Notes: generated from the letters alone by a model not told the origin. A DNA stretch of 64,000 nucleotides from Candidatus Kuenenia stuttgartensis (GCA_945865635.1 CAMBEP010000002.1:1-64000), one strand, 5' to 3'. Numbered from the stretch's first letter, positions 46,261 through 56,730 are shown. Program-made: numbers and translations.

Positions 46261-47445
46261 TCACAAAGCCGTAAACATCAAAAACTGGGCCGCACGAATC
46301 ACGCCACGCCGGTCAGAATCGCTGATCTTATTCTGTAACAATAGCTTACGTATCGAAACAAGCGTTTTCTCCACCATATTAAGCTGATACCCTCCGAGCT
46401 TTAACCCGCTCTCTGGCAATTTCATTTCTTCAAGTACAGCCGCGATCACACCAAGCTCTTCAGTCGCAGCAACGGCCTCTTTGCTCCAGGCCGGAATCTC
46501 GGGAGCGGTGGCGGCGGTTTTTACGATCGTACCGATCAGTTCGCTGATCTGGTGAAGCTTGGCATAATCCAATGTCTCCGGTCGATCTTCTGACGTATGA
46601 TATTCCTTGCATTCGCCGGTCGAGAAGAAGAGGTAAGGCACTTTTCGGGTCATAAATGGCCCATAATCGCTCCGCACACCGACCAGGTCCGTCCCGAGCA
46701 GGCCAGCCTTGATGGTGCGTCCCAGGCTTGCCTGTTTCAGCCAGTTGCGACTCTCGGGCAACCGCTCGGTGCCGATGACAAAGACCCATTCGCGGCAGAT
46801 CCCAGCCATGCTTCGACCAATCATGTCAGCCGTCACAAAGAGCTTCAGGTCAGGTTCGCCAAATGGCATATGGGCCGCAAAATACCGGGAGCCAAACAGG
46901 CCAAATTCTTCGAGGTCAAACGCCACAAACAGGATACTCCGTTTCGGTCGATTCTCAGGCCGGGCAAACCAGGCCGCAGCCTCCAGAAGCATGGCCACTC
47001 CGCTGGCGTTGTCGTCGGCTCCGGCATAGGTTTTTCCGGATGCGGCATTGTGTCCCAGATGGTCCCAATGCGCCGAAAGAATGATCCACTCACGGCTCAG
47101 AACTGGGTCGCTGCCCTCAACCATGGCGGCCAGATTTTTACCGATGACCTTACCCGTCGTCCCTTGAATCACCTCCTGAACGTACGTTTTTTCGAAGCCA
47201 GGCTTGAGTCCATGCTTCTGAAAGTGATCCAGAATATAGGCGACCGTTTTCTCAGAACCCGCCCCCCGACGCCCGGCAAACTCCTCAGATGCCAACCGAT
47301 AGACATGCGCCTTAAGCGCCTCGGCATCAAGCGCAACAGCACTCGCTGGAACTCGGGTCGATCCAGGCGGTCCGGCATGGGCCGGGCCCGCCGCGGAGAT
47401 CAGAATTCCGATCAGGGCCGGAACCATCCAGTATAATCGAGTCAT
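46261..47445 (-). CDS. Secreted M28-family zinc peptidase
   Basis: A 394-residue exported aminopeptidase-type M28 enzyme, shorter than the one at 403-2322 and without the PA insert. Signal peptide to about residue 24 (AGPAHAGPP). Zinc and catalytic residues: His126 and Asp128 (SAHWDHLG), bridging Asp145 (GADDNASG), Glu179/Glu180 (FDLEEFGLFGS), Asp in TADMIG, and the late His in ECKEYHTSEDRP. It releases N-terminal amino acids outside the cytoplasm. Monocistronic and convergent with the PVC-cytochrome gene. Confidence 0.92.
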   Translation of the reverse strand: MTRLYWMVPALIGILISAAGPAHAGPPGSTRVPASAVALDAEALKAHVYRLASEEFAGRRGAGSEKTVAYILDHFQKHGLKPGFEKTYVQEVIQGTTGKVIGKNLAAMVEGSDPVLSREWIILSAHWDHLGHNAASGKTYAGADDNASGVAMLLEAAAWFARPENRPKRSILFVAFDLEEFGLFGSRYFAAHMPFGEPDLKLFVTADMIGRSMAGICREWVFVIGTERLPESRNWLKQASLGRTIKAGLLGTDLVGVRSDYGPFMTRKVPYLFFSTGECKEYHTSEDRPETLDYAKLHQISELIGTIVKTAATAPEIPAWSKEAVAATEELGVIAAVLEEMKLPESGLKLGGYQLNMVEKTLVSIRKLLLQNKISDSDRRGVIRAAQFLMFTAL

Positions 47446-47618
47446 CGTTTCACACCTTGCGATCGTCGCGATCGTTAATCATGGATCAACCCCAACTTGC
47501 ATGGATCCTGTTTTGCAGTTTTGATTGCCGTCAGGGCCCCGATTCGTTCGATTCAATGATAGAGGCGATGGAAATTGCGCCCTGAATTGGATCGAAACTC
47601 ACACGGAGGTGTTTTGAC

Positions 47619-47954
47619 ATGTTCACAACCCGCGTCAAGGCCACTTTGCTTGCACTGGCCATGCTGACTGTCCAAGGCCTGGCCCAGGCCGCCGATTTTG
47701 ACAACTACATGCACTGGCCTTATGTGCCTCCTCAAGTGCCTGGCTCAGGTGCCAATTACCAGCAACTTCATGACGGCTGGTACCTTTACCCACGCGATCA
47801 GCGGATTGTACCGCAAATCCAGGGCCCGCTCTATCGCAACTACTATGGTGGAAAGAAAGATGGCCACTGGTTCGGCCGCATGAACAATGAACACCGCGAC
47901 TGGACCAACAAGAAGTGGTACAAGGGGCACCACTTCACACTCGACGTCTTCTGA
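47619..47954 (+). CDS. Small secreted Tyr/Trp-rich protein
   Basis: A 111-residue protein with a clear signal peptide (ATLLALAMLTVQGLAQAADF, cut near 25) and a mature part rich in Tyr, Trp, His and Asn (NYMHWPYVPP; LYRNYYGGKKDGHWFGRMN). I do not recognise it beyond a general likeness to small planctomycete cell-surface proteins. GGAGGTG is 7 bases before the ATG and a strong terminator follows, so it is a well-supported, independently expressed gene. Confidence 0.8.
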   Translation: MFTTRVKATLLALAMLTVQGLAQAADFDNYMHWPYVPPQVPGSGANYQQLHDGWYLYPRDQRIVPQIQGPLYRNYYGGKKDGHWFGRMNNEHRDWTNKKWYKGHHFTLDVF

Positions 47955-47993
47955 TTCGCCTGACTGAGACTTTTCGACGGTTCGACTTGCCAC

Positions 47994-48036
47994 ACATGGG
48001 AGAGCGGATTTTGGCCCTCCCATGTTTCTTTTTTTC
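47994..48036 (+). terminator. Rho-independent terminator
   Basis: Perfect 9-bp stem ACATGGGAG / CTCCCATGT (47994-48002 with 48017-48025) with a 14-base loop, followed by TTCTTTTTTT. It ends the transcript of the small secreted protein gene. Confidence 0.92.
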
Positions 48037-48174
48037 GCTCCCCAAAGCTCAAGTCACCGCCAGCAACTTGTCTATTTCCACCATTTGTAAGTATATTCAT
48101 TTTATGAGACAACGAATTCAGAAAACCTGTGGAGATTGACTCGTACATTGATTGATCCCGCTTCTTCATTCTCA

Positions 48175-49170
48175 ATGCCTGATGATTCGCCACAAGCCTT
48201 GCCCAGACAAGTCATTGTGCTTGAACGCCAATCATTCCTCTCGCAAATTCATGGCGTTTGGTTCGTCGCCGTGCCTCTGGCCCTGGCATTCTGGATCTGC
48301 CAATCGCCCTATCTCCTTACGGAAACGCCCCCAATCGAACTCAACCTGCCTGCTTCCAACTGGAATTTGGCCGCCTCACCAAAGCCCGCCGTGAAGCCCC
48401 AATCCGAACCCGAATCGATTCAGCCCGAAAAGCCCCGACCAACTGTCACCAAAACCATTATCGCCGAAAAACCCGCAGCCAGGACTCCAGAATCTGTACC
48501 ACCAGCCGTTCTAGAGCTGCCCAAAGGGGTCGTGGTGCTTAATCGGCCCGGAATGGCGGCCAACCCCGTCTCTGTTTTTGATCCAAATCAGACTTTGGTC
48601 GCCCAAAATTCGACAAAGCCCCATACGCTGCCCGACCTCAACCCGCCAGGGGACCGATCAAAACCAGGTGCCGACGAAACCGTCGAAGCTTTGGCTGATA
48701 TCCAAAAAGCCGCTGAACTTGCAAAGAATCAGCGCATGCGGGACAATACCCTGAAGCCGCTCATGGCCGTTCATGAAGCCGTTCAGGCTGAAGCCCGCCA
48801 AGCAGACCGACTGGCCCTGAGCAAACGCCGCTCCGATAGCACCCGCCAGGCCTTCATGGAAAACTTGCTCCAAATCCTCAACCAGCCGGGAAATGTGACC
48901 CAGCGCAGCGAACAGATCGAAGAGCTCCGCCGAACTGGATCCGAAGGCTTCGACAGCAGTCTTTACGTTCCTCTGATCAAAAAGCTCGAAGCCGCCAAGC
49001 GGCCGGTCTCGACCTCCACAAAAATCAAGTCCCTACGCGCCCAAAGTGTTCCCGAACCGATTATACTGGCCTATCTCATTCAGCTTGAGATGCGCGACTT
49101 CCGTAAATCGGATGGCCCACGCGATATCAAGGACGCAATCGTCCGCTCAGCTCGCCTGCTCGTCAAATAG
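48175..49170 (+). CDS. Single-pass membrane protein with Pro/Lys-rich stalk
   Basis: A 331-residue protein with a short cytoplasmic N-terminus, one membrane helix (VWFVAVPLALAFWICQSPYLL, about 28-48), a Pro/Lys/Glu-rich stalk (about 60-140) and a helical C-terminal part. The topology is TonB-like, but I see no TonB C-terminal motif. The ATG at 48175 is used; a TTG at 48136 is in frame but GGAG is too close to it. It is followed after 58 bases by a HExxH peptidase gene on the same strand. Function unknown. Confidence 0.65.
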   Translation: MPDDSPQALPRQVIVLERQSFLSQIHGVWFVAVPLALAFWICQSPYLLTETPPIELNLPASNWNLAASPKPAVKPQSEPESIQPEKPRPTVTKTIIAEKPAARTPESVPPAVLELPKGVVVLNRPGMAANPVSVFDPNQTLVAQNSTKPHTLPDLNPPGDRSKPGADETVEALADIQKAAELAKNQRMRDNTLKPLMAVHEAVQAEARQADRLALSKRRSDSTRQAFMENLLQILNQPGNVTQRSEQIEELRRTGSEGFDSSLYVPLIKKLEAAKRPVSTSTKIKSLRAQSVPEPIILAYLIQLEMRDFRKSDGPRDIKDAIVRSARLLVK

Positions 49171-49228
49171 ATCGCTTTTGCCTGCTGTGAATTCCATTTC
49201 AATGGATCAAGAAAACGGATGGAATGCC

Positions 49229-50722
49229 ATGAATTGCCTTCAACTCCTATGGATTTGCATTTCACTCACAGGGCAGATTCAAGCCAGCCAAAAACCCCCG
49301 GAAACGCCGCCCGCTCAGCCTTCTCGACAGACCTTTGAAGGCTTGCAATTACTGCTTCAGGGCGACCGCCAGGCCGATGATGGCAATATCAATCAGGCAC
49401 AGATCACTTATCAGGCCGCCATGGAAAAGCTGCTTCCAAACATTCGCCACAAGCCTTTCAAGCATACTGTCAAGCGTGATGAAACCCGCCGTGAAAAACT
49501 GGGCCAGGTGCTGGTCGAAGAATGGGAAAAAGAGGTCACCCCAAAGGAATTTCAACTTGATGAAGCCACCTGGAAAGTCATGGACCTCATCCCTCAGGAG
49601 TCTAACCTGAAATCGGCCTATATTCAACTATTGACAGAAGAAGTGGCCGCCTTTTATGACCCTAAAACCAAAACAATGCATTTAATCCGCGAACCTGAAA
49701 ACAAGGACCGGGAGAAACCCAAAAAGCCCGCCTCGCTGCTGGACATGTTGATGGGCCAAAAAGATGGCTTTGACAAGCAGGAAACCCAAGGCGTGATCGC
49801 TCACGAACTGACTCACGCACTCGACGACCAGCACTTTGATCTGGATGCCATTTCCAATGCCGTAAAAGATGACGACGACGCAGCCCTTGCCGTATCATCA
49901 CTTTTTGAAGGCGAGGCCACCCTCACCATGATGGCCGTGCAGCAAGGCGACTGGACCGGCAGCCAAATTGTGGCCACTCCCGCCGAAGGGCTGAACCGAG
50001 TGATGCGCTTGCTCAGCCCATTAATGCCCATGGCAGGCGGCGAGACGGCACGAAAGTCGCCACCTGTGATGAATGAGTCGTTAATATTCCCATACCTTCA
50101 GGGCGTGGTCTTCTGCGCCAGCCTGACCAATAAAGGCGGCTGGGACGCGCTCAACCAAGCTTATGAAAACCCGCCAATTTCCACAGAACAAATTTTACAT
50201 CCCGAAAAATATCAAGGCCCCAAAAGCGATTGGCCAATTGCAATCCAAGTCAGTCCTATGCAATCCCCGGAAGGCTTTAACATTTTGGGCAATAGTGTGA
50301 TCGGCGAGCTCACAACCCGTATTCTTCTAGGTCGATTCGGTGGACGAAATGCTGCCGCCGGCTGGGGTGGCGACACTCTGACCGTACTTCAGTCAAAAAC
50401 CGACAGCAAGAAATTGGCCTGCGCCTGGATGACCACCTGGGACAGCATTCAGGACGCCCGCGAATTCACCGCAGGCATCGCACAGCGCTGGGCGACGAAA
50501 ACGGACCAGGATTCTGCCCCAACCAAACCGATCCAGGGCGATGTTAAAATCAAATCCGAGAGCCTGCACATAGAACTTCGCGGCAAGGACGTACTCGTCA
50601 TTCGTGGCCTCGATCCCAAAACAAGCCAATCCTTTAGCGATTTTATCTGGCCAAATGTTCGCAAAACACCAAAGACATTTCGTTGGCCCGCAACCCGAGC
50701 CAAATCCAGGCCAAATCCATAA
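49229..50722 (+). CDS. Secreted HExxH metallopeptidase-like protein
   Basis: A 497-residue exported protein (signal peptide CLQLLWICISLTGQIQAS, about 3-20) with a zinc-peptidase motif VIAHELTHALDDQHFDL (His192, Glu193, His196) and a likely third ligand in ALAVSSLFEGEATLTM (the E-G-E-A type found in gluzincin-like families). An N-terminal helical region precedes it. It is probably a periplasmic protease; substrate unknown. The frame is open from 49046 inside the preceding gene; the ATG at 49229 has GGATGGA upstream and starts the signal peptide. 49202 is an alternative. Confidence 0.8.
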   Translation: MNCLQLLWICISLTGQIQASQKPPETPPAQPSRQTFEGLQLLLQGDRQADDGNINQAQITYQAAMEKLLPNIRHKPFKHTVKRDETRREKLGQVLVEEWEKEVTPKEFQLDEATWKVMDLIPQESNLKSAYIQLLTEEVAAFYDPKTKTMHLIREPENKDREKPKKPASLLDMLMGQKDGFDKQETQGVIAHELTHALDDQHFDLDAISNAVKDDDDAALAVSSLFEGEATLTMMAVQQGDWTGSQIVATPAEGLNRVMRLLSPLMPMAGGETARKSPPVMNESLIFPYLQGVVFCASLTNKGGWDALNQAYENPPISTEQILHPEKYQGPKSDWPIAIQVSPMQSPEGFNILGNSVIGELTTRILLGRFGGRNAAAGWGGDTLTVLQSKTDSKKLACAWMTTWDSIQDAREFTAGIAQRWATKTDQDSAPTKPIQGDVKIKSESLHIELRGKDVLVIRGLDPKTSQSFSDFIWPNVRKTPKTFRWPATRAKSRPNP

Positions 50723-50824
50723 CATTCCTTCCCGTTTCCATGCCATCCCAAACAGTATCCATCAAACTGTGACAGCTCACCAGAATATTAATACTACACT
50801 TGTAAAACATAACAGGAATTTATT

Positions 50825-51628
50825 TTATTTTTCATCCTGTAATCGGTTGAAGCCAAATTCTGGCTGTTCTTCGCTGGGCCAATGGTTCAGGCCCATTTGG
50901 TCGCCTTTGATCCAGAGATAAGGGCTGGGGTTTTGTTCTGTCCATGTGCCGGTATTGATATAGCGAATGGAATTGACGATACAATCTTCCTCGCGATGCG
51001 TATGGCCACAGGTTACGGCCTCGCAGCCGAGCTTTGAGGCTGCCGCAATGGCACGCTGACGCACAACGGGCGAATTGCGCTGAAAGTTCTTGGATATCCG
51101 ACGGATCCATCGGCACCACCGCAGTGGCGCCACCATCTGGATGCCACGAAATAGTGCGGTAAAAAATGAGGTCAAGCCTTCATGCCCCGTGACGATGGTA
51201 TCAAACTGGTCGCCGTGCAGAATCCAGAGCTTGATCTTGTCGTTTTCAAATATATATTCATCGTGAATGTCAACTCCCACGATGTGGCTGATAATCTCGG
51301 CTGGACCATCGTGATTGCCGCGCATCCAGATGATTTGAAAATCGCTTCGGTCAGTATTTCGCCGAATGATGCGCAGGCAATTGAAATGGTGGCGTTTTAA
51401 TCGTTTAAAGTTCAAATCGTCAAAAATATCGCCATTGATGACCAGCATCCGACTCCGGTTGACAACCCATTCCAGAAACCGCTCCAGCTCAGACGCCTGG
51501 CACACTTCGCTACCAAGATGCAAGTCGCTGATGACCACACAATCCCAAAGATTTTGGCTATCCTGACCATCATCGTCGTTCATGTCCTGATGCAATTGCA
51601 TTTCGGGATCAATATCCTGGTCGGCCAT
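50825..51628 (-). CDS. LpxH-like metallophosphoesterase
   Basis: A 267-residue calcineurin-like phosphoesterase of the UDP-2,3-diacylglucosamine hydrolase type. Metal motifs: SDLHLGS, NGDIFDD, RGNHDGP, ILHGDQFD, CGHTHRE. It could cut UDP-2,3-diacylglucosamine in lipid A synthesis, but many planctomycete members have unknown substrates and no lpx genes are adjacent. The ATG at 51628 is chosen because AAGGA lies 9 bases upstream. It starts 29 bases after the lhr stop on the same strand and is probably co-transcribed with it. Confidence 0.88.
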   Translation of the reverse strand: MADQDIDPEMQLHQDMNDDDGQDSQNLWDCVVISDLHLGSEVCQASELERFLEWVVNRSRMLVINGDIFDDLNFKRLKRHHFNCLRIIRRNTDRSDFQIIWMRGNHDGPAEIISHIVGVDIHDEYIFENDKIKLWILHGDQFDTIVTGHEGLTSFFTALFRGIQMVAPLRWCRWIRRISKNFQRNSPVVRQRAIAAASKLGCEAVTCGHTHREEDCIVNSIRYINTGTWTEQNPSPYLWIKGDQMGLNHWPSEEQPEFGFNRLQDEK

Positions 51629-51656
51629 GCTCATCAATCCTTTGTGCTTGCGGAAA

Positions 51657-54600
51657 TCAAACCAGCCCTTTATACATGGTCATGGAGAGCCCATCATTCA
51701 CAAACCCTAGCTGCCCCAGTGTCTCCGCCCATTCTGTGGTCACCGGTGGGGCATTGTCAAGCATGGTAATCGTCCATTTTGTTGAAGTTCCTGTGAAGTT
51801 TCGAACAAGATGCCGAAGTGATTGCTGGCGAAGTGATTGCGATGCGTGTGGCAGGCTGGTCAATCGCTGGCCGCGTTCCTGAATGATCCAAACCGGGCGG
51901 CCATTCACCAGGACAATGGAGTTGCCCGAGACGCGAGGCAGGCGGGTTCGGCCGCCGTCAATCAAAGGCAGATCCAGAGGCGCCGATGCTCCGTAGACAT
52001 TGGCTGGATCAATGGCCGAAATCAAGTGAATGGAAGGTTCCATGCCGCCCTGTTCCGCGCCCAGGCGATCGCAATACAGGAGGAGCCCATTGGCCGTGTC
52101 GTCGGTTGTATACTGCACCCCTGAAAGGCCTTCCACAAAGTAGCCGCGACGCACTTCGCCCCGCCATTCGGCCGCCTCAAGCCAGTCGGCCAATTCCGGC
52201 CAATTTAATCCGGGTGCTGCAAAACTGACAACCTCTCGACACACCACTCCATATCTTTGCATTAATAAAGCCCCCCACGCGGCCAGTTGCATTTCGCTTC
52301 TCGCTGAATTCATTATGCAATCCGGGCCCGGGCCGGCAATCAATTTCCACCGACCTTCTGTGGACAAAGGTGGGGTTGTGGGGTTCGCCCCGATTCTGCG
52401 ATGCCCCCCCCGGCCCACTCCCTGCTGCAATAATAAAGCTCGAAAACTGTCCATCGGCCTGAGCGGTCTCGTGCCCGCACCAGATCCAGGATCGGTTTTG
52501 GGCTGGCTCTCTTTGGAAACACTTGCGCTGAAGAACTGCTCCAGAAAAGCCACCTTTTCGTTGGTCACTTTTTGGTCGCGCACCCATCGCTGGATTGTTT
52601 TTCTGACAATGGCCATGGGCATGGAGAGCTTTAATGCAATTTCCGAGGCTGTGGCGGGTCCGTTTTGAATGAGAAAATCCTGAATTTGAGTCTCTGATTT
52701 TTCTGGATCCGAATTGCTTCGGAAAGAGCTTGCGATAAAGTCTGGAAAATCGCGATGTTGAAATGCAATCCTTGGCATTTCCAGAGGTTCTTCAGTCGGA
52801 TGGGAACTCTTCCATGACCATTCGCCAAGAGTCAAGAGCGAATCAAGTCGCAGAAATGGGTCGCCTGCAAGTCGCTTTGGCAGAATGACTTCGCGCCATT
52901 CCCGAGGTGTCGCCCCCCAGCCCTGGAGCGGCAGGAGCAACAAGGCAAGTGCGGCCAAGGGGCCCTGATCCTGAGCCGCCTGTTGAATCTGGTCTTTGCC
53001 AAACGCTTGATCCGCCACCCATGCGGCCCATGATTCCGGAGAGACCGGGCGAACATCCCGACGCCTCTGCGTCAGGCTCATTTCCAGCATTCGCTGCATG
53101 TGGCGAGCATCCGCCCAGCGAGTGGCTGAGCCAGCGGATGGATCGCCTTTGACTCGCACAAACCCGCCGTTTTCTGTTGCCTGGGCCAACCAATCGGCCG
53201 CAATGGAAGGCTCTAGGGCGTATCGCTGAACGATGTCGTTAGCCGTTATCAGAGATCGTGTTCGGACAAATCGTGAGAGAATATGGTTCAATGCGGCCCA
53301 TCGGGCTTCAGAGAGGTCGGTAGGGATTGGGGCCTGCCGACTTTCTGCGATTGGCCCGATCGCTGGAAATGCAATCAGATATGCGGAAAGTTCCTGAGCC
53401 GAAATCCATAGCCCGTGACTGCTGGCTTGGAACTTTAGAAATTGGCAGAGTTTACGCTCGGCCAACTGATCCAGAAACGGCTGATGTGCCGGAATCACTT
53501 CGGTTGTGGCCAATTCGCCGAGACGCTCGATGCGTTCGGCAAGTTCTTCGGCTGAGCGAGCCGGCCTGTTCCAGGCATCGGCCAGTCGCTGTCCGAGCCG
53601 GTCAATGGCTCGTGGGTCAAGCAGTTCGTCGAGCACGGAGCTTGGCGGTGGATCCGCCAGGTTGGATCGGTCCCGACCATTTCTGGCTTTCTGGGGCTCA
53701 TCCCATTCGTAGAGGAATTTCCGCTCAAACCGGTTCATGAGATCAGCCGCAAACGGGCTTGCGGCCTCGCCTGACCGCTTGACGATGCGAATCGAGCCGG
53801 CCTGAATCTGGTCTAGAATCGTCTTGAGGAGGTCGAGGTCGAGATCCTGAGTGAGGCACTCCCGGTAACTCTCCAGAACGATCGGAAAATCGGGCATCTG
53901 GCGCACGACCTGAAGCAGGTCTTTGGCACGTAATCGCTGAAGCCATAAGGGGGTCCGCTTGCCTGGATCCGGCCTGGGAAGGAGCAGTGCGCGTGAGGCA
54001 TTCTGGCGAAACCGAAGCCCAAAAAGGGCACTGTCGGCAAGCTCGGCACGGAGTCGCTGGTTGGCCTCGGCAAAGCTCAGTTGATCCAGCAAGTCGAGCG
54101 GTGGCTGGTCGTTGATGTCTCTTGGAAGGCGCATGATCAGGCCATCGTCGGCATGCTGGGCGGCGGGGCGGAAGCCAAGTTGATCGAACAAACGGCTTTG
54201 GAGGACGAGCTTGAGGGCTTGGTGAACGCGTCCGCCCCATGGGCTTAGGATGGCCAGAGCCACTTCGCCGGTGGGGTCTCGAAAGGCTTCTACGAGGATT
54301 GTACGGTCGTCGGGCAGAGCGCCTGCGACGCGTTTTTGGCGATCGATGAACCGGATCAGGTCGCGGGAAGAGTCTTCGTCCAGGCAGCATTTTTCCTGAA
54401 GATAAAGCTGGGTGGAAGAATTCTCGGAGCGATCGGCCACCTGCCGGATCAGAGCACCAATGGAGGCTCCGAGTGTGGCAGATCGGCGCGATTCCTCGCC
54501 CCTCCAAAATGGCATGACAACCATATCGCCCCCGCCTGAGGGAGAGACGATGACCTTATCGGGCTCAATGCGATCGATTCGCCATGAGGAACTGCCAAGT

Positions 54601-56348
54601 CGAAACGACTCGCCGGGGCGACGCTCAAGGACGAATTCTTCATCCAGAGTGCCCAGAGTCGGGCCGCCGTCACCGAGCCTGACGGGATATTGGCCGGTGT
54701 CGGGAATGGCTCCGCCACCCATCAATGCGAGAGCAGAGGAGCCTGGCAGAGCAATCAGCTCATCGCGGACCCGATCCCAAAAGATTCGGGCTTTCAGGTC
54801 GCGGATGGATTCGACCCGAAACCGCCCGGAAAGCATTTCCAGGACGGCTTCAAAAACTGGTTCGGACAAGTCTTGATAGGCATAGGACTGGCGAAACATC
54901 TGCAAGAGAAGGCGCGGCTTCCAGGGCCTGACGGCAACGCATGCAACCACTTGCTGAGCAAGCATGTCAAGGCAGTTGCGGGGGATTGAGAGAGGCTCTA
55001 CGGAGGCTCTTCCCATGGCTTCCACCAGGGCAGCGGTTTCGAGAAGGTCGGCCGTGGTTTTGGCAAAGAACCGGCCTTTACTGACATCGCCAACCGAATG
55101 GCCAGCCCGGCCCACACGCTGGAGACCGCGGGCCACCTCGCCCGGCGAGCCAATTTGGCAGACCAGATCGACGGCCCCCATGTCGATGCCCATCTCAAGC
55201 GATGCCGTGCTGATCACCCCCTTGAGCCGGCCTTCTTTAAGAGCCGACTCTGTCAGACGCCTGCGATCCAGGCTAATCGACCCATGGTGCGCGTGAACCC
55301 ATGCCTGGGAGGCACCTTCCGCGTGATCGTCAGGCACTGAAAGAGCGTCGTTATCGACTTTCTCAGAAATGACTTGCGGCTCTTGCACATGCTCGTTGAT
55401 GCGTGCGGTGAGGCGTTCTACCAGGTAGCGATTGTTGGCAAAGATGAGGGTCGATCGGTGGTCGGCGATGAGTTGGACCAGTTCTTTCTCCAAATTTGGC
55501 CAGATGGTGCGAGGCTGGTTCGGATCCATCTCAACCGACGCCCTTTTTACAAGCAAGTCCCACTTTTTAGGCATTACAGCACGAACAATATGCACTGGCC
55601 GAGGGCAACCGGGCGCAGACGATTGGCCTGAAGGCGCCGGCTGAGGCGAAAACCCGCCCAGGAATTGGGCAGCCATGTCGAGCGGATAGACAGTGGCTGT
55701 CAGTCCGATGCGCACAGGGTCGCGGCCTAGCTCCTGATTGAGTCGTTCGAGAAGGATGGATAAGAAGGTGCCGCGTTTCTGACCGGCCAGGGCGTGAAGT
55801 TCATCGACGATGACCCAGCGGACGGGCTGGAGCATGGCTCGGGCTTTACTGCCAAGGATCAGGTGCAAGGATTCGGGGGTGGTGATGAGCACATCGGGCG
55901 GCTTTCGGGCCTGTGCTTGCCGTTGGGAGGCTGGAGTGTCGCCGGTGCGGACAGCGATGCGGATCGGGGGCAGAATCAAGCCCCTTTCCGCGGCCAAAGC
56001 AGAGACACCGGCCAGGGGGCGATCGAGATTGCGTTCGATATCTTGATTAAGCGCTTTAAGTGGAGATATGTAAAGAATTTGAACACCCTCAGGCCGAATT
56101 GGGGTGCGCCAGAGCGAGTCGAGGCCGGCCAGAAAAGCGGCGAGGGTTTTGCCGGACCCGGTTGGGGCGACAATCAGGGTGTTGTGGCCGGCCTGAATGG
56201 AAGGCCAGCCTTGCGTCTGGGCCTCTGTCGGGGTTCCGACCGAGGCGCGGAACCAGTCGGCCACTTCAGGGAGGAACAGTTGGAGAGAATCCGCTGGGGA
56301 TTCTTTTTTTGGTGTTCGTTTGGTTCGTTTTGAGGCTTTATCAGTCAT
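51657..56348 (-). CDS. lhr: Lhr-type large ATP-dependent helicase
   Basis: A 1563-residue superfamily 2 helicase, full length for E. coli-type Lhr. Motifs: Walker A APTGSGKT with Lys67, motif Ia SPLKALNQD, DELH at 182-185, motif III GLTATVYP, motif VI QRVGRAGHS. Next comes the Lhr-core winged-helix/WH region and a long C-terminal domain (residues about 900-1560) typical of bacterial Lhr. It unwinds 3'-tailed DNA or RNA:DNA duplexes and is linked to DNA repair. ATG at 56348; the leader contains an eight-C run 5 bases before it (minus strand) and no purine-rich ribosome binding site. Confidence 0.93.
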   Translation of the reverse strand: MTDKASKRTKRTPKKESPADSLQLFLPEVADWFRASVGTPTEAQTQGWPSIQAGHNTLIVAPTGSGKTLAAFLAGLDSLWRTPIRPEGVQILYISPLKALNQDIERNLDRPLAGVSALAAERGLILPPIRIAVRTGDTPASQRQAQARKPPDVLITTPESLHLILGSKARAMLQPVRWVIVDELHALAGQKRGTFLSILLERLNQELGRDPVRIGLTATVYPLDMAAQFLGGFSPQPAPSGQSSAPGCPRPVHIVRAVMPKKWDLLVKRASVEMDPNQPRTIWPNLEKELVQLIADHRSTLIFANNRYLVERLTARINEHVQEPQVISEKVDNDALSVPDDHAEGASQAWVHAHHGSISLDRRRLTESALKEGRLKGVISTASLEMGIDMGAVDLVCQIGSPGEVARGLQRVGRAGHSVGDVSKGRFFAKTTADLLETAALVEAMGRASVEPLSIPRNCLDMLAQQVVACVAVRPWKPRLLLQMFRQSYAYQDLSEPVFEAVLEMLSGRFRVESIRDLKARIFWDRVRDELIALPGSSALALMGGGAIPDTGQYPVRLGDGGPTLGTLDEEFVLERRPGESFRLGSSSWRIDRIEPDKVIVSPSGGGDMVVMPFWRGEESRRSATLGASIGALIRQVADRSENSSTQLYLQEKCCLDEDSSRDLIRFIDRQKRVAGALPDDRTILVEAFRDPTGEVALAILSPWGGRVHQALKLVLQSRLFDQLGFRPAAQHADDGLIMRLPRDINDQPPLDLLDQLSFAEANQRLRAELADSALFGLRFRQNASRALLLPRPDPGKRTPLWLQRLRAKDLLQVVRQMPDFPIVLESYRECLTQDLDLDLLKTILDQIQAGSIRIVKRSGEAASPFAADLMNRFERKFLYEWDEPQKARNGRDRSNLADPPPSSVLDELLDPRAIDRLGQRLADAWNRPARSAEELAERIERLGELATTEVIPAHQPFLDQLAERKLCQFLKFQASSHGLWISAQELSAYLIAFPAIGPIAESRQAPIPTDLSEARWAALNHILSRFVRTRSLITANDIVQRYALEPSIAADWLAQATENGGFVRVKGDPSAGSATRWADARHMQRMLEMSLTQRRRDVRPVSPESWAAWVADQAFGKDQIQQAAQDQGPLAALALLLLPLQGWGATPREWREVILPKRLAGDPFLRLDSLLTLGEWSWKSSHPTEEPLEMPRIAFQHRDFPDFIASSFRSNSDPEKSETQIQDFLIQNGPATASEIALKLSMPMAIVRKTIQRWVRDQKVTNEKVAFLEQFFSASVSKESQPKTDPGSGAGTRPLRPMDSFRALLLQQGVGRGGHRRIGANPTTPPLSTEGRWKLIAGPGPDCIMNSARSEMQLAAWGALLMQRYGVVCREVVSFAAPGLNWPELADWLEAAEWRGEVRRGYFVEGLSGVQYTTDDTANGLLLYCDRLGAEQGGMEPSIHLISAIDPANVYGASAPLDLPLIDGGRTRLPRVSGNSIVLVNGRPVWIIQERGQRLTSLPHASQSLRQQSLRHLVRNFTGTSTKWTITMLDNAPPVTTEWAETLGQLGFVNDGLSMTMYKGLV

Positions 56349-56568
56349 CAATCGGGGGGGGACTGGTCAAGTCAAACGAGTTTGTTGCACGGAAAAGGCC
56401 GGATCAGAGAGTCATTGTAAGCGATGCCCTGCCCTTAAAAGTAGGGCAGGGCGGTAAAAAAGATGTTTGGCCAGTCATCAAAAAAAAGGCAATTGAGACG
56501 GGTCGATTCAGGCATAGAGGTCTTGGTAAGTGGGGTAATAAACACGATTGGGCAGAGTGGCGACAGAA

Positions 56569-56730
56569 TCATGCCGAGGAGGTGGCCGAGGCACTGACCT
56601 GGCGGTCGATCATGAATCGTAAGAGCTGTGCTACAGTGCAGTTTTGGCGTTCAGCCATTTCTGCAAGACGCTTTAATCGATCTTTATGGACGAGAAGCGA
56701 GAGTTCGACAACCGGTGAGTCTGCGAACAT
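56569..56730 (-). CDS. Possible small helix-rich (RHH-like) protein
   Basis: A 53-residue reading frame (ATG at 56730) giving a beta-like stretch VVELSLLVHKDRLKRLAEMAERQ followed by CTVAQLLRFMIDRQ. The strand-helix-helix order resembles a ribbon-helix-helix DNA-binding protein. The frame continues upstream to a TTG at 56832 with no better start. No ribosome binding site is seen. It lies between the kinase and lhr on the same strand. Uncertain. Confidence 0.4.
   Translation of the reverse strand: MFADSPVVELSLLVHKDRLKRLAEMAERQNCTVAQLLRFMIDRQVSASATSSA

Noticed and set aside
46597-47436. 279-codon frame antisense to the second M28 gene
   Set aside because: Covered by a complete peptidase gene; composition not protein-like.
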